The notes: generated by a model from the letters alone, not told the origin. A DNA stretch of 64,000 nt from Rugalucina vietnamica (GCA_964017185.1 OZ024874.1:14255957-14319956), one strand, 5' to 3'. Shown: positions 44,225 through 54,940, counted from the stretch's first letter. Numbers and translations are program-made.

Positions 44225-44412
44225 ATAACCTACAGGGCGACTACGGAGAAATAGTCTCCATAAATGAACAAACTTCTCCCTATTTCAAGCTGAGGGAGAA
44301 GTGAAAATGTATAGATTATATAGGAAAACCTGAAATTCAGTTCCCAACTTCTCTCAAATTTTCTTTGAGAGAGAAGAAACTTCTCCCTAAAATTCTAGGC
44401 TAGGTTGAACCC
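44225..44412 (-). repeat. GGGAGAAG dispersed repeat, reverse copy
   Basis: TAGTCTCCATAAATGAAC, ACTTCTCCCTATTT and AGCTGAGGGAGAAG correspond in complement to the copy at 20453-20590. TTTGAGAGAGAAG adds a longer right part. Confidence 0.6.
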
Positions 44413-44433
44413 TGATAACATTAGCTGTGCCTC

Positions 44434-44720
44434 CATCACGAAAACATGTCCATGTAATGTATACCCCCTTGAACGGTTGAACCCCACTTTTATATAGCAA
44501 AACTGGGGTATGCAGGAGTATACCTATTTTTCTTATTTTTGCTCCAAAACATAGATTGTGGGTACTCGTTAGAACCGCCTCGGCGAGGCGGTTCTAACGT
44601 GTACCCACAATCTATGTTTTGAGCAAAAATAAGAAAAATATCAGAATTTTTCTATTGAAAATTTTCATTTTTGACAACTTTAAAAATCTCTGTATATTGC
44701 ATGGGCATGTTTTCGTAATG
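44434..44720 (-). mobile_element. CATTACG MITE, full length
   Basis: CATCACGAAAACATGTCC to GGGCATGTTTTCGTAATG with a perfect central GAACCGCCTCGGCGAGGCGG palindrome and both TTGTGGGTAC arms. Confidence 0.9.
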
Positions 44721-44734
44721 TCTCCAGTGCAATG

Positions 44735-44830
44735 TCACTTAATCCTTGGAAGACTTGATAAAGCATCTGCAATAACATTAACTGTACCCCTCCAGTGCAA
44801 TGTCACTTTAGAACTGGAGAGCACATTTTA
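44735..44830 (-). other. Short retroelement fossil (RNase H-tail-like)
   Basis: The minus strand carries a short stretch with a NVIADALS-like signature, as found at the end of the RNase H region of gypsy- or DIRS-type retroelements. A second partial copy lies at about 44186-44224. It is a small, old, non-functional remnant and the family is uncertain. Confidence 0.35.
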
Positions 44831-45059
44831 ATGTTATAAATAATTAGTGCTAGCTAATAAAGCAAAGACCACTGATAAATTTAATGCAGGAAATTTTGCT
44901 TCTTGTTTTTATTTGGCTTAAGGGGATTCTGATAGAGAGTCAAGCCATGAGAAATCCTGCTTTTTTACATTTTGATTTATAAGCAAAACAAAGTTCAAGG
45001 TCATAGACCTACTTTCTGAACTTTCGAAAGGGTAAACACTTTCTAGAATTTCTACCCTA
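44831..45059. other. DAGL intron, nothing recognised
   Basis: No exon or element is seen. Confidence 0.4.
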
Positions 45060-45137
45060 GAGCTGTCGTAAAAGAGTCGGCTTTCGCTGAGCTTGGTCAG
45101 AAACTCTGAAAACAGGTTTTCTCATGAGGCAGCTCAT
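45060..45137 (+). mobile_element. Fold-back MITE end fragment
   Basis: GGTCAGAAACTC, AAACAGGTTTTCTCATGAGG and CAGCTCA are the right end of a fold-back copy. It directly abuts another copy. Confidence 0.65.
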
Positions 45138-45345
45138 ATGAGCCGTGACCCCAGAAGACCGGTCTTCCAGGTTTCCGACCAGGTCTGACACAAACTGGTC
45201 TTTGCAGCCACAGAAGATGCCTAGAAGCTAGAAATTTTGGATTTTAGAAGAAGAAAAATTATACTATCCATGTGGCGAAAATAAAGGCGATCTGCGTCTT
45301 TGTTTTGGCATAGGTGAAAATCAGGTTTTCTTATGACGTGGCTCA
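45138..45345 (-). mobile_element. Fold-back MITE, stem shortened
   Basis: TGAGCCGTGACCCCAGAAGACC and TTTTCTTATGACGTGGCTCA ends flanked by TA. Most of the central hairpin is lost (AATAAAGGCGATCTGCGTCTTTG). Confidence 0.8.
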
Positions 45346-45906
45346 TATGTAAAGCAGTGAAAGGCCAAATTAGGCAAACTTATTACCTCTCCATTTTTTC
45401 ATAAAAGTACCGATGAAGCAAACTCCTGTTTAAAATAAAACAAAGGCTAAAAACAATAAAATACTAAACAATACAAAGCATGCTTGATTATATTCTACAT
45501 GTCAATGAACAAAATAACATTTTTTAACATAAATCACTTTCTCCAAACAAATAATAACCATGTTTATTCTATTTACATGTATATGTACCTATAATATAAC
45601 CTTTAATGCACAAAAAGATGTTTGTGATATAGCACAAATATAACATGCATGGCCAAAGATCATTCTGTTTATGATGTTGTACACTATTTGACACTGAATG
45701 ATTTTTTTTTCCAGTGGTGTCAGAAAAGTTCATATTCAAGGGTTTGTTTTTTTTTACAACCAACATAAGAACAACTCTTACTTTGGCAGTCTGCATGCAT
45801 GTTTGAAGCATTTTATTTCTATAACAATTTTGGAAACAATTTTGGAAAAGCCTGGTATATAGAATGATCATGGCTACATACAACTTTAGACATTACAGAA
45901 GACATG
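45346..45906. other. DAGL intron, nothing recognised
   Basis: AT-rich with T-runs near 45700 and 45750. No exon is seen. Confidence 0.4.
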
Positions 45907-47309
45907 TGAGCCGCGACACGGAAAACTGGTCTTCAGGGTTTCTGACAAGGTTCGACACAAACCAGCCTGTACAGACACATAAGAAGGCTAGCAGCTTGAA
46001 ATTTTGGATTCAAGAAAAAAAAAAGATTGCACTACCCTTGCGAAAATTAAACGCGGCTCTGTATAAAAGCTGCAGAAAAGCCGGCTTTTCTGCAGCTTTT
46101 CTGCGTTTCTTTTCCAAAGCTGTAGAAAAGGCGCGTTTCTATTTTAGACCTGCGTTTTAGCTGCGTTTTTTTCAGTGAGCTGCAGAAAAGCTGTACTTTT
46201 TTTAAGTGAGCTGCGTTGAAGCTGTATATTTAATTTGGATATCTGAAAAAGCCGCGTCTTTAGGTATAGAAGCTGTAGAAAAGCTGGATATTATCTTTTT
46301 TTTCAAAACAGGTTTAATCTACAGCTCTTGAAAGCTGTAGAAAAGCTGCGTATTAGTGAAATTTCAAATCAGACTATTAAAAAACATTAAGACGCAGCTT
46401 TTCTACAGCTTTTTGAAGCCGCGTATTAAACTTTTCAATAAAGCTTCTGTATAGTATTACAGCTCTTCTTGAAAGCTTTGTAAAAGCTGGCCTTTCTCCA
46501 GCTTTTCTGCATTTATAAATAGGGGCTGTAGAAAAAATTAACTTTTTTAACTTAAGGTGGCATGCAGAAAAGGTGTGTCTTTTTCAAATAGCTGTGTTTC
46601 TTCATTTATTAGCTGTCGAAAAGCTCGATAATTCCTGTTCTTTCAAATTTGAAATAATTTGAGCTGAAAATGAATAATACGCAGCTTTTACGCAGAGCTG
46701 CGTATTTCTTCAACCATAGTCAGGTCTTATGTAATATTAAGCAGTTTTATCTTGTTGCTATGGCAATTTTACCTGAGGGGGGCATCTGGCAAAGAAATCT
46801 GTTTCGAAAACACTTTTGAGCATCATTTATAGGCTGACAATTGAAGAGAAAAGGAGTGATTTTTAAATTTTATACATAATGTTTGAAATTGCTGTGGATT
46901 CTCAGGTAAGAAATTTATTTACTTCAGCTATTTCAGTGAACTTTATTATACATTTTACTTACATGTAAGACCAAAAAAAAACAACACACACATGAGCTGG
47001 AATATGATGTTTCCCTGCTAAATACAGAATCAATTGTATTTGTTGATGTTGAATAACTGTGGAGAGATTCTCAGATCAACAGTGAAATAATATCCTTTTA
47101 TTCCCAGTTATTCATACATAGTATAGATGTGTTATTCCAGCAGACTATCAACTACAATTAAGGTATGTATCTGAAAAAGTATTCCTTAAGTAATGTTTGG
47201 CTTCAAACTTCCCTTCCTAATTGCCACTTAACTAGTTCAATAAAGATTAAAATCTTGTACCAAAGGATGCAACACAATGTCACAAACCTTCTACCACTCA
47301 CTCTGGCTC

Positions 47310-47345
47310 TTTATGCTCTACCACTGAGCCAGGTTGCTGATCTAC
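47310..47345 (-). other. tRNA-like A-box fragment
   Basis: In complement, TGGCTCAGTGGTAGAGC matches a tRNA D-arm/A-box, but no B-box or cloverleaf follows. Probably a SINE remnant carried by the 2-kb element. Confidence 0.35.
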
Positions 47346-47707
47346 TTCAGGAAGGTAAGCATGATCCACAAACATAAGCATCATCCACAAACATAAAAAA
47401 TTTACATGTGCTTATTTTGTTTTCTTTTCAAACTTGTGTTTGTCTGTTCTTATTTGCTAGTATGTTTTTTAGTCACCTGTCTGATGTTACTTTGTCACTT
47501 TTTTTTTTTTTATCCAGTTCTGTTCTTTTTATATTAAAATTTTATTTGATATTGTTTCAAACCTTTTTGAAATTTTTGTTTGTCTGTTCATATCCAGATT
47601 TTTTTAAAAGACGCAGGTTTATTAAAAGCCGCGTTTACGCGGCTGTATTAAAAGCCGCGTAAACGCAGCTTAGAAACGCGGCTTTTATAAAAGTCGCGTT
47701 TCTTAGC

Positions 47708-47786
47708 CGCGTATACGCGGCTTTCTGCGTATACGCGGCTTTCTGCGTATACGCGGCTTTCTGCGTATACGCGGCTTTCTGCGTAT
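47708..47786. repeat. 18-bp tandem repeat in the 2-kb element
   Basis: Four successive GCGTATACGCGGCTTTCT units. Each contains the palindrome GCGTATACGC. Confidence 0.93.
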
Positions 47787-48221
47787 GTAAGCTTCGCAAA
47801 AGCTGTAGAAAAGCCGGCGGTATTGGCACCTGCGTAAAAGCCGGCTTTTCCGCAGCTTTCTGCGTTAACGCAGCTAGCTGCGTTTACGCGCCTTTCTGCG
47901 TTAAAGCTTCGCAGAAGCTTCGCAAAAGCCGGCTTTTCTACAGCTTTGTCAATATACCTGCGTAAACGCGGCTTTTCCGCAGCTCTGCGGAAAAGCTAGC
48001 TTTTCTACAGCAAATACGCAGGTGCCAATACCGCCGGCTTTTGCGAAGCTTTCGCGAAGCTTTTAAAGCTGCGCAGAAGCTGTAGAAAAGCCGGCTTTTT
48101 TTCGCAAGGGTATCTGTTTAGCAAAAGCAAAGGTGCTGATCAGCTGTGCATTTACTGCACAGCTGATGTGCGCTTTTGTTTTCGCACAGGCGAAAATCCG
48201 GTTTTCTCATGGCGTGCATCA

Positions 48222-48559
48222 TGTACGACATAGTAAACAGCTCTTTCCACATTAAGTGGTCTATTTGTTTGCTGCCTTGACTCGACAAAATTATCTTCAC
48301 ACGAAAGCTGAATGCAAGCAGCAAAAGCAAGTAGAAATCATAGCAGTAGTACAGCCTAAACTGGCCAGCAATAATGTACTTGGGAGGACAAACCAGGCAA
48401 AGCTTCTAAACGACAGACCAACCATCTGATTGCAGGTTAACCACTCAAGTCTGAGCCTGCCCAGGAAAAGTGGTTTAGTTGAAGCATCCATAAGTATAAG
48501 CCTTAATGGTTTGCTTGGGTGGTTATATTTATAAAGCACATTTTGTGTGTCATGAGATT
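48222..48559. other. DAGL intron, nothing recognised
   Basis: No exon or element is seen. Confidence 0.4.
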
Positions 48560-48650
48560 CTAATGTTGGGTAAAAGTCCCATAAAATGGAAGCAAAGTCC
48601 TGACATAACCATTGCTGTTGACTGGGATGTAAAGCATCAATTCAAACACA
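48560..48650 (+). mobile_element. SINE 3' fragment
   Basis: AAGTCCTGACATAACCATTG and CTGTTGACTGGGATGTAAAG correspond to the SINE core and tail. Confidence 0.55.
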
Positions 48651-49140
48651 CAAAACCTTGGAAAGAAAAGGCAGTTTATGTTACTGTATCACATACAATA
48701 CTGAATGCCCATACCAAATTCAGTACTCAAAATAACTAAGTCGACAATGACTTAACATTTTTACTTTTCTAATTTCTAAAAATCTTTTAAGATTTATCAT
48801 TTGAAACAATGTTAACATGAATAACACAAACAGCATGCACCAAAAACGTGCCAAACAGTGCATCTGGACTAGAGACAACATCACCCAACAAAAAATGGAA
48901 GATTGAATTGCTCGCTCTTGAATCCCTTCTCTTTCTTTGTGCAAACCTAGTTAAGCACTTTTCCAGCCAAGGAAAAGTTGTATTTATGGAGCAAAAAAAA
49001 AACTTAATTACAATTTTAGCATTTAAAAGCCTGAAGCAATGACAGCATTATTATTCAATTCCATTAAAAATTTATATCATTTCAAGATTATCTAAGAACA
49101 ATGGTTTTATTGATCTGTTAGCAGATTCATTCAATATAAT
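48651..49140. other. DAGL intron, nothing recognised
   Basis: No exon or element is seen. Confidence 0.4.
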
Positions 49141-49322
49141 TTGAGCAGTGTCACGAGAAAAACTGCTTCCTGAAAACACAAAGATGCTGATCAGCTGCTG
49201 TGTAGTGACCACACACGGCTGACAAAGCAAGCTCAATGTGACTACTTCTTAAAACTGAAATTTTCAACATCTCTTTACTTTCCTAGTTCTCCGAATGACA
49301 GGTTTTCTCACAATGTGGCTCA
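49141..49322 (-). mobile_element. Fold-back MITE, highly diverged
   Basis: TTGAGCAGTGTCACGAGAAAAAC and GTTTTCTCACAATGTGGCTCA ends remain. The hairpin is eroded to GATCAGCTGCTGTGTAG..CACACACGGCTGAC. Confidence 0.7.
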
Positions 49323-49339
49323 ATCCACAGGAAAAAATA

Positions 49340-49562
49340 AGCCATGACGCAAGAAAACCGGTCTTTGGTGTTTCTGATCAGGTCCGACACAAACCGAGCT
49401 GTACGAGCACAGAAGATGGTTAGAAGCTTGAAATTTCGGATTTAATTGTACCATCCGTGTAGCGAAAATAAAGGCCAAGATCAGCTATGCAGATACTGCA
49501 CAGCTGATCTGCGCCTTTATTTTCGCATAGGCAAAAATCTGGTTTTCTCACAACGCGGCTCA
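49340..49562 (-). mobile_element. Fold-back MITE (stem type 2)
   Basis: GCCATGACGCAAGAAAACCGG and GGTTTTCTCACAACGCGGCTC ends, with a central GATCAGCTATGCAGATACTG..CAGCTGATC stem. It lies 17 bp after another copy. Confidence 0.85.
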
Positions 49563-50132
49563 ATTATTCCTGTCTCTCTCCAGAAAAAAATCATCCAGAT
49601 GCAAAAAATGGCAAAACCCCCATGTTTAAATGCCAGCAATTATATGGGAAGGAAAGAATTATCTCTGCAACAATACAAGCTAATTAACTAATGTCTATCA
49701 AGTGTTGCATCCATAACATTCCAACAGCCATGCATTAATCGGCCTACACAATTTCAAAATGTCCTGATTTACAGATTTTGCAATGAAGTTTTCGGCAGCA
49801 ATAATTTCAGAAGTACATCAGGTCCCAAATTTTCCCATTTTGATACAAAATCAGGCAAATAAACTACATGTATTATCAAAACAAAATGTTTTCAAATTTC
49901 TCTAATTAAGGACACTCACGCCAGGACTTAACCCGCAAGAAAATTGGTTTCTTTTCTTTAGCAATAAATTGAAAATCATTTATGATACATATCATAACTT
50001 CAAAAAAAAATTAGAATATTTAGTAACTCTTCTACAGAATTCTTGTTATTCTGAAAAAAAAATTCCCACTTTTGAAAATACAATCATGTACAATTTCTTT
50101 CTCAGGAGTCAAGCCAGGTGACAGGCCACACA
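49563..50132. other. DAGL intron, nothing recognised
   Basis: AT-rich. No exon is seen. Confidence 0.4.
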
Positions 50133-50369
50133 CATCAGGAAAACATGTCCGTGTAAGTATACCCCCTCAAACCCCACTTTTAAATAGTAAAACTGGGGTA
50201 TGCAGGGGTATACCTATTTTTCTTATTTTTTTCCAAAACATAGATTGTGGGTACTCGTTAGAACCGCCTCGGCAAAAATAAGAAAAATATTGAAAATTTT
50301 CTACTGAAAAGTTTCATTTTTTACAACTTTAGAAATCACTGTATATTGCATGGGCGAGTTTTCGTTATG
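50133..50369 (-). mobile_element. CATTACG MITE, half palindrome deleted
   Basis: CATCAGGAAAACATGTCC to GGGCGAGTTTTCGTTATG. The central palindrome is cut to GAACCGCCTCGGC, then AAAAATAAG. Confidence 0.87.
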
Positions 50370-50389
50370 TAATAATAAACTTAACTGTT

Positions 50390-50649
50390 CATTACGAAAA
50401 CACACCCATGCAATATTCAGGGGTTTTAAAGTTGTAAAAAAACGAAACTTTTCAGTAGAATTATTTTCATATTTTTCTTATTTTTGCTCAAAACATAGAT
50501 TGTGGGTACACATTAGAACCGCATAGCCTCGCCGCATAGCCTTTTTGGAGCAAAAATAAGTAAAATAGGTATACCCCTGCAAAGCCCAGTTTTACTAAAT
50601 AAAAGTGGGGTATAAGGGGGTATACATTTCATGGCATGTTCTCCTGATG
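50390..50649 (+). mobile_element. CATTACG MITE, opposite orientation neighbour
   Basis: CATTACGAAAACACACCC to GGCATGTTCTCCTGATG, 20 bp after the previous copy. The central palindrome is rearranged to GAACCGCATAGCCTCGCCGCA. The pair forms a head-to-head array. Confidence 0.87.
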
Positions 50650-50836
50650 CATAGTGCCAGGAACATTTTCTTCAAGTAAACAAATTTTGTTATTTATTTT
50701 TGTGGACAATTTTATTTAAGGTTCTTGGGATGAAAGTGTTAAACATTAAAACATTTAGATTGTTGTTTCACAATCAATACTAGAAACAATCAGCAGCGAT
50801 CAGAAAAACAAATTAGTCTCCACATGCAACACAATT

Positions 50837-51074
50837 TGAGCCGCGACACGAGAAAACCAGTCTTCGAGGTTTCCGACCAGGTCCGACACAAACCGAGCTG
50901 TACAATCACAGAAACAGGCTAGAAGCTTGAAATTTTGGATACAAGTAGAAGAGGAATTGTATTATCCATGTAGCGAAAACAAAGGCGCTGATCAGCTTCG
51001 CGGTTACTGCAGACCTGATCTGCGCCTTTGTTTTCGCCTATGCATGTTGTTGGTTTTCTTATGCGGCGACTCAA
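50837..51074 (-). mobile_element. Fold-back MITE (stem type 1, one arm altered)
   Basis: TTGAGCCGCGACACGAGAAAACC and GGTTTTCTTATGCGGCGACTCA ends. The stem AGCTTCGCGGTTACTGCAGACC is matched on one side only. Confidence 0.85.
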
Positions 51075-51694
51075 TTTAATTTGAGCTGCATGATAGGCAG
51101 CATAAAACAGGACCTGCCAGAAAGCTGACTGTATAGTCTGAGAAAATGACTGAATATTTACAAAGAAGAGGAACGTTAACTGAGAAAGTGCACAATATGC
51201 AAAACATGGTTGCTGATCATTCGAACATCATTCAGACCCTCAAGGAAAACAGGTTGTCATATGCCGAAGTTAATTAAGACTATTTCATGCAAAGCCTTCA
51301 CAGAAATCAATTTAGCAAGTAGTCATGTGAATGAATGTTTGATGGCAGTAACTAAGGCTTTGGGAAGTGGTATCTTTCTGTTTTGAAGACCTATGTCATG
51401 TTGATATAATGAAACATGTCTAGGTTTGCGACTGGACTGAACCGCTTATCAAACTGCTCCATAAACTGCTTGATGGAGCAGTTTGATAACAAACAAAAGC
51501 ATGAAGAAATGAGTGTCAGATGGCCAATGCAAAAAATAAGTCAGCTTAGGTTATCCATGACTTACTACATCTTATTACTTGTAAACAATAAATAAAACAT
51601 CTAGAATGACACCTGAGTAATAATAATTGCATATTACCACTGGGAATAACTAGGATAATTGTTTTTCCTGAAATTCCAGGCCACAAGACTAATA
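51075..51694. other. DAGL intron, nothing recognised
   Basis: A local inverted repeat around 51450-51490 (TATCAAACTGCTCCAT / ATGGAGCAGTTTGATA) is the only notable structure. Confidence 0.5.
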
Positions 51695-51920
51695 TGAGCC
51701 GAGACGCAAGAAAATCGGTCTTCGGGTTTCCGACCAGGTCCGACATAAACCGGCCTGTACAGTCACAGAAGATAGCTAGAAGTTTAAATTTCGGATGAAT
51801 GAAGAAGAGGGATTGTACTATCCATGTAGCGAAAACAAAGGCGCTGATCAGCTTCGCGAAGCTGATCTGCGCCTTTGTTTTTGCATATGCAAAATGTTGG
51901 TTTACTCATGATGCGGCTCA
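51695..51920 (-). mobile_element. Fold-back MITE, hairpin tip deleted
   Basis: TGAGCCGAGACGCAAGAAAATC and ATGATGCGGCTCA ends flanked by TA. The stem is reduced symmetrically to GATCAGCTTCGCGAAGCTGATC and still pairs perfectly. Confidence 0.88.
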
Positions 51921-52124
51921 TATGTGTTTATAAACACTTCTGGTCTGGAGGATTTCCAAAATGCTTTAATACAATATTGATATGAACCATTCACTTTCAA
52001 TCATATAACATAAGAAGAAATCCTGAATCACTTTGAAGGAAAAATCTGCCAAATTAATCCAACAATTTTTTTAAGGTTGCAACTTTGGACCCATTGCTCT
52101 ATTGCTTTGAGTGTTTCCTCAGGC

Positions 52125-52426
52125 ATAATGCACTAGTCATTTGTAACCATGGCACCCTAGCCCAGGGGAATAGCGGGGACTTTGACTTCTGGTCCAGCAA
52201 AAGCCCCACCCTGCGGGGACTGCTCGTTGGTAAAACCACTGCTGTTTTTCTCCGCAGCCTGCTATCTTTTCATTTCACGGCACTTTTTGCCCATATAAAG
52301 CAAAGCCCGGGTATTTACCCCGCACTGCCATGGCAAAACTTTTGTCAAAGGCCCGCTCATTTCCACGGCTATCCCCTGCCCTCCCCCGGGGGTGGGGGGC
52401 CGTGGTTACAAATGATAAGTGCATAA
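52125..52426. mobile_element. GC-rich MITE with CATTTGTAACCA ends
   Basis: TCATTTGTAACCATGGC at the left and, in complement, TCATTTGTAACCACGGCCCC at the right are inverted ends within an outer ATGCACT pair. The interior is GC-rich (CCCTGCGGGGAC, CCCCCGGGGGTGG), unlike the AT-rich intron. Open frames on both strands here are not genes. Confidence 0.72.
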
Positions 52427-52711
52427 ACTGATAAAAGGCATTTTTAAGGAAAAAATATCTAAATGCCAAACATTTTATCATCAATACTGTACTTAAAAGA
52501 TTTCCTAGAGAAGAGAGAAGATCTGGTAAACACATCAAAGTATATAGATCAGCTGTCTGAGCATTAATCTGATTAGAAAATATAAAGGAACTTTTTGTTT
52601 TCTAGGTTGTTTCAATTACAAATGGATAAGATATTATTCTTGCTGTTTGGCTACCATCCATCAATACTCCAAAAAGCCACTGAATGATGAATGTTTCATG
52701 TCAAGAACTGG
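52427..52711. other. DAGL intron, nothing recognised
   Basis: Short unassigned stretch. Confidence 0.4.
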
Positions 52712-52951
52712 GCCCAGTTGTTCAAAATTAACAATGTCGTTAGTTAACGATTCGTTAAAATTTCAAACATGAATATTACAAATACACTGTTATTTTTTGT
52801 TGAAAAAATGTGAGAATCCTTTGCACTGCAAAGGATTCTCACATTTTTTCAACAAAAAATAACAGTGTATTTGTTACTTTAGCTGATATTTGCTTAACAA
52901 ATTTATGTCTTAACGATATCGTTAAGCTAACGATGCTTTGAACAACTGCGT
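52712..52951. mobile_element. GCCCAGTTGTTC MITE, second copy
   Basis: GCCCAGTTGTTCAAA and TTTGAACAACTGCG ends. The central palindrome (about 52778-52874) is perfect, with TGAGAATCCTTTGCA arms the same as in the copy at 34583. Confidence 0.87.
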
Positions 52952-52974
52952 CCAGTACTGAATATTTAAAGAAA

Positions 52975-53145
52975 ACTGCCTATTGGTTAATTTGGGTTTG
53001 AACATTTCGCCAACAGCTAAGGTCATATGGGGACAGGACCTCGGTTTAATCTCCTCCGACAGACTGGAGAAGCCTAGGAGTGAACCTGCAGCCCCTGGCG
53101 AGAAACATAACCACTGCACCAAGGAAGCTTCTGAAAATCACTTGC
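52975..53145 (-). mobile_element. tRNA-derived SINE, near full length
   Basis: In complement: CTTGGTGCAGTGGTTATG (A-box-like), GCAGGTTCACTCCT (B-box-like), CTTCTCCAGTC, then core GTCCTGTCCCCATATGACCT and TAGCTGTTGG, with tail GTTCAAACCC. The most complete SINE of the window. Confidence 0.8.
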
Positions 53146-53283
53146 CATGCTTGTGAAGTGGTTAAAAAACAAAGTGTGTTTGACTTTAAAGCTATGTGTC
53201 TCTGTTTGGTCCTGAACACCTCCTCTAGTCTAGTGAATTGAGCATCCATTATAGTGACAAGCCAGTTAAGTTTAAACACACAA

Positions 53284-53632
53284 AGGTACAAGTAGGCAAA
53301 GATCAGGAAAAGGCGCAATCAGAAAAAGATTCCCACTCCAAAAACCGAGGTGGGAAAAAACCAAACTAACAGTCAGGTACTTATACCATGAAACATATCG
53401 TAAGCCGAATGAGCAGCTATTTTCCCAATAGGTGGCCACTCAGTTACCTTTACTTAACTAAAAATATGAAAACATACATAAGGCGTCAACAGCACAAAAA
53501 AAAATTTAAACACCAAGACATAAAACAAAAAGAACCACCACAGAAGTATCGACTTGGAACCATCAGTAACACAAAGTTACTGGCGGGCTTAAACCGGTTT
53601 TACATGGCCATAACCTCACCCTCAGATGGTGT
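53284..53632 (+). repeat. 350-bp dispersed repeat, inverted partner at 19779
   Basis: Begins CAAGTAGGCAAAGATCAGG and ends near AACCGGTTTTACATGGCCAT. Few differences from the complement of 19779-20128 are seen by eye. Confidence 0.8.
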
Positions 53633-53635
53633 CAT

Positions 53636-53850
53636 TTGAGCCGCGTCATGAGAAAACCAGATTTTTGCCTATGGGAAAACAAAGTAACTGCACAGCCGAT
53701 CAGCGCCTCTATTTTCGCTACACAGATAGTACAATTCCTCTACTTTCTAAATCCAAAATTTCCAGCCTCTAGATATCTGTGACTGCATAGGCCGGTTTGT
53801 GTCGGACCTGGTCGGAAACCCGAAGACTGGTTTTCTCGCTTCGCAGCTCA
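53636..53850 (+). mobile_element. Fold-back MITE, left stem arm lost
   Basis: TTGAGCCGCGTCATGAGAAAACC and GGTTTTCTCGCTTCGCAGCTCA ends. Only the right stem arm (GTAACTGCACAGCCGATCAGC, type 2) remains. Confidence 0.85.
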
Positions 53851-54436
53851 TTTATACTGTGATCAAGTGAGATACAAATTGATCAGGTTGATGCTCAGCA
53901 ATTCATATTCAGTAATTTTATTGGCAATGAACCTGCAAAAGTCTGATCAGATTGCCAGGATACCTCTGAGTATTAAGCTACTAATAATATTAATATATTT
54001 AAGGTATTCTTGTTCTGGTTGCAGTGGTTCACAAGGTTTTTGGCACCACCACTTGGCATGCAAACTGTCCCCAACTCACTAGCTAGATAATAAATGTTAA
54101 GTGGTCCATAAACTTAAACTTGACACTACACGTATTTCATAAGTCATGCAATGATACAATTTCATCTCAAACCACGATCCATGTAAATAAAACTTCAATC
54201 ATCTCATCACCAACATGCAAGTTATGTGTTAGCACCTCCGTACCTTTGGTCCCTTAATCTGTTAGTGAGAGAAAAAAATGGGATTCATACCTAGGACTCT
54301 GAAACCCTGGACAGGGGTTTCTAAACACTTCTTAACAGGAATCTATGGGGGTTTCCAATAAAATGAATTCTCAACATGCAAAAATATGGGAGTTCAATCA
54401 ATTTTTCAAACATTTGTTGTCAATATTGGTATAATA
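53851..54436. other. DAGL intron, nothing recognised
   Basis: No exon or repeat is seen. Confidence 0.4.
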
Positions 54437-54667
54437 TGAGCCGCCTCATGGGAAAAACAACAATTTGCATAGGCGAAAACAAAGACGCAGATCAGCTTCG
54501 CGGTAACCGCGAAGCTGATCAGCGCCTTTGTTTTCGCTACTCGGATATTACAATTCCTCTTCTACTTAAATCCGAAATTTCAAGCTTCTAGCTTTTGTCT
54601 GCGCTTGTACAGGCCGGTTTGTGTCAGACCTGTTTGGAAACCACATTGTTGGTTTTCCCACGAGGCT
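54437..54667 (+). mobile_element. Fold-back MITE (stem type 1)
   Basis: TGAGCCGCCTCATGGGAAAAAC and GTTGGTTTTCCCACGAGGC ends, with a perfect AGCTTCGCGGTAACCGCGAAGCT stem. The last bases of the right end are replaced. Confidence 0.88.
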
Positions 54668-54700
54668 GGGTGGGTGATGGGTGCTAAAATAAAAGCATCA

Positions 54701-54940
54701 TGAGCCTTTGCATGCGAAAACCAACAATTTGGGTTTTTAACCAGGTCTGACACACACACTGGTTCATACACTCACAGAAGCAGGTTAAAAGCTTGAAATT
54801 TTGGATTTAGTAATAAGAGGCACTGTACTATCTATGGAGCAAAAACAAAGACGCTGATCAGCTGTTCAGTTACTGCACAACTGATCTGCATCTTTGGTTT
54901 TGCATATGTATTTTGTTGTTTTACTTATGCGGCGGTTCAT
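54701..54940 (-). mobile_element. Fold-back MITE (stem type 2, diverged)
   Basis: TGAGCCTTTGCATGCGAAAACC and TTACTTATGCGGCGGTTCA ends, stem AGCTGTTCAGTTACTGCACAACT. It follows the previous copy after 33 bp. Confidence 0.83.

Larger units (their letters stand above)
46035..48110. mobile_element. 2,076-bp CCCTTGCGAAAA element of shuffled words
   Basis: The inverted ends CCCTTGCGAAAA and TTTTCGCAAGGG are flanked by TA. Both arms (about 46035-46730 and 47600-48110) are built from recombined short words: GCTGTAGAAAAGC, AAAGCCGGCTTTTCTGCAGC, AACGCGGCTTT, GCTTCGCAAAAGC. Many of these pair with each other. The centre (46730-47600) is ordinary AT-rich sequence without a recognised gene. The family is unknown; a TA target suggests a mariner/pogo-type mechanism. 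Confidence 0.82.
45907..48221 (-). mobile_element. Fold-back MITE (stem type 2) split by a 2-kb element
   Basis: The left part runs from TGAGCCGCGACACGG to ATTGCACTA. The right part resumes with TATCTGTTTAGCAAAAGC, the AGCTGTGCATTTACTGCACAGCT stem and GTTTTCTCATGGCG. The junction lies where intact copies read GTACTATCCGTGTAGCG, so only TA was duplicated. Confidence 0.88.

Noticed and set aside
47310-47345. Possible tRNA gene (TGGCTCAGTGGTAGAGC in complement)
   Set aside because: No B-box, anticodon stem or acceptor stem is present.
52085-52538. GC-rich overlapping frames on both strands, as if an exon
   Set aside because: Inverted CATTTGTAACCA ends mark it as a MITE. The frames have no similarity to DAGL and the phases would not fit.
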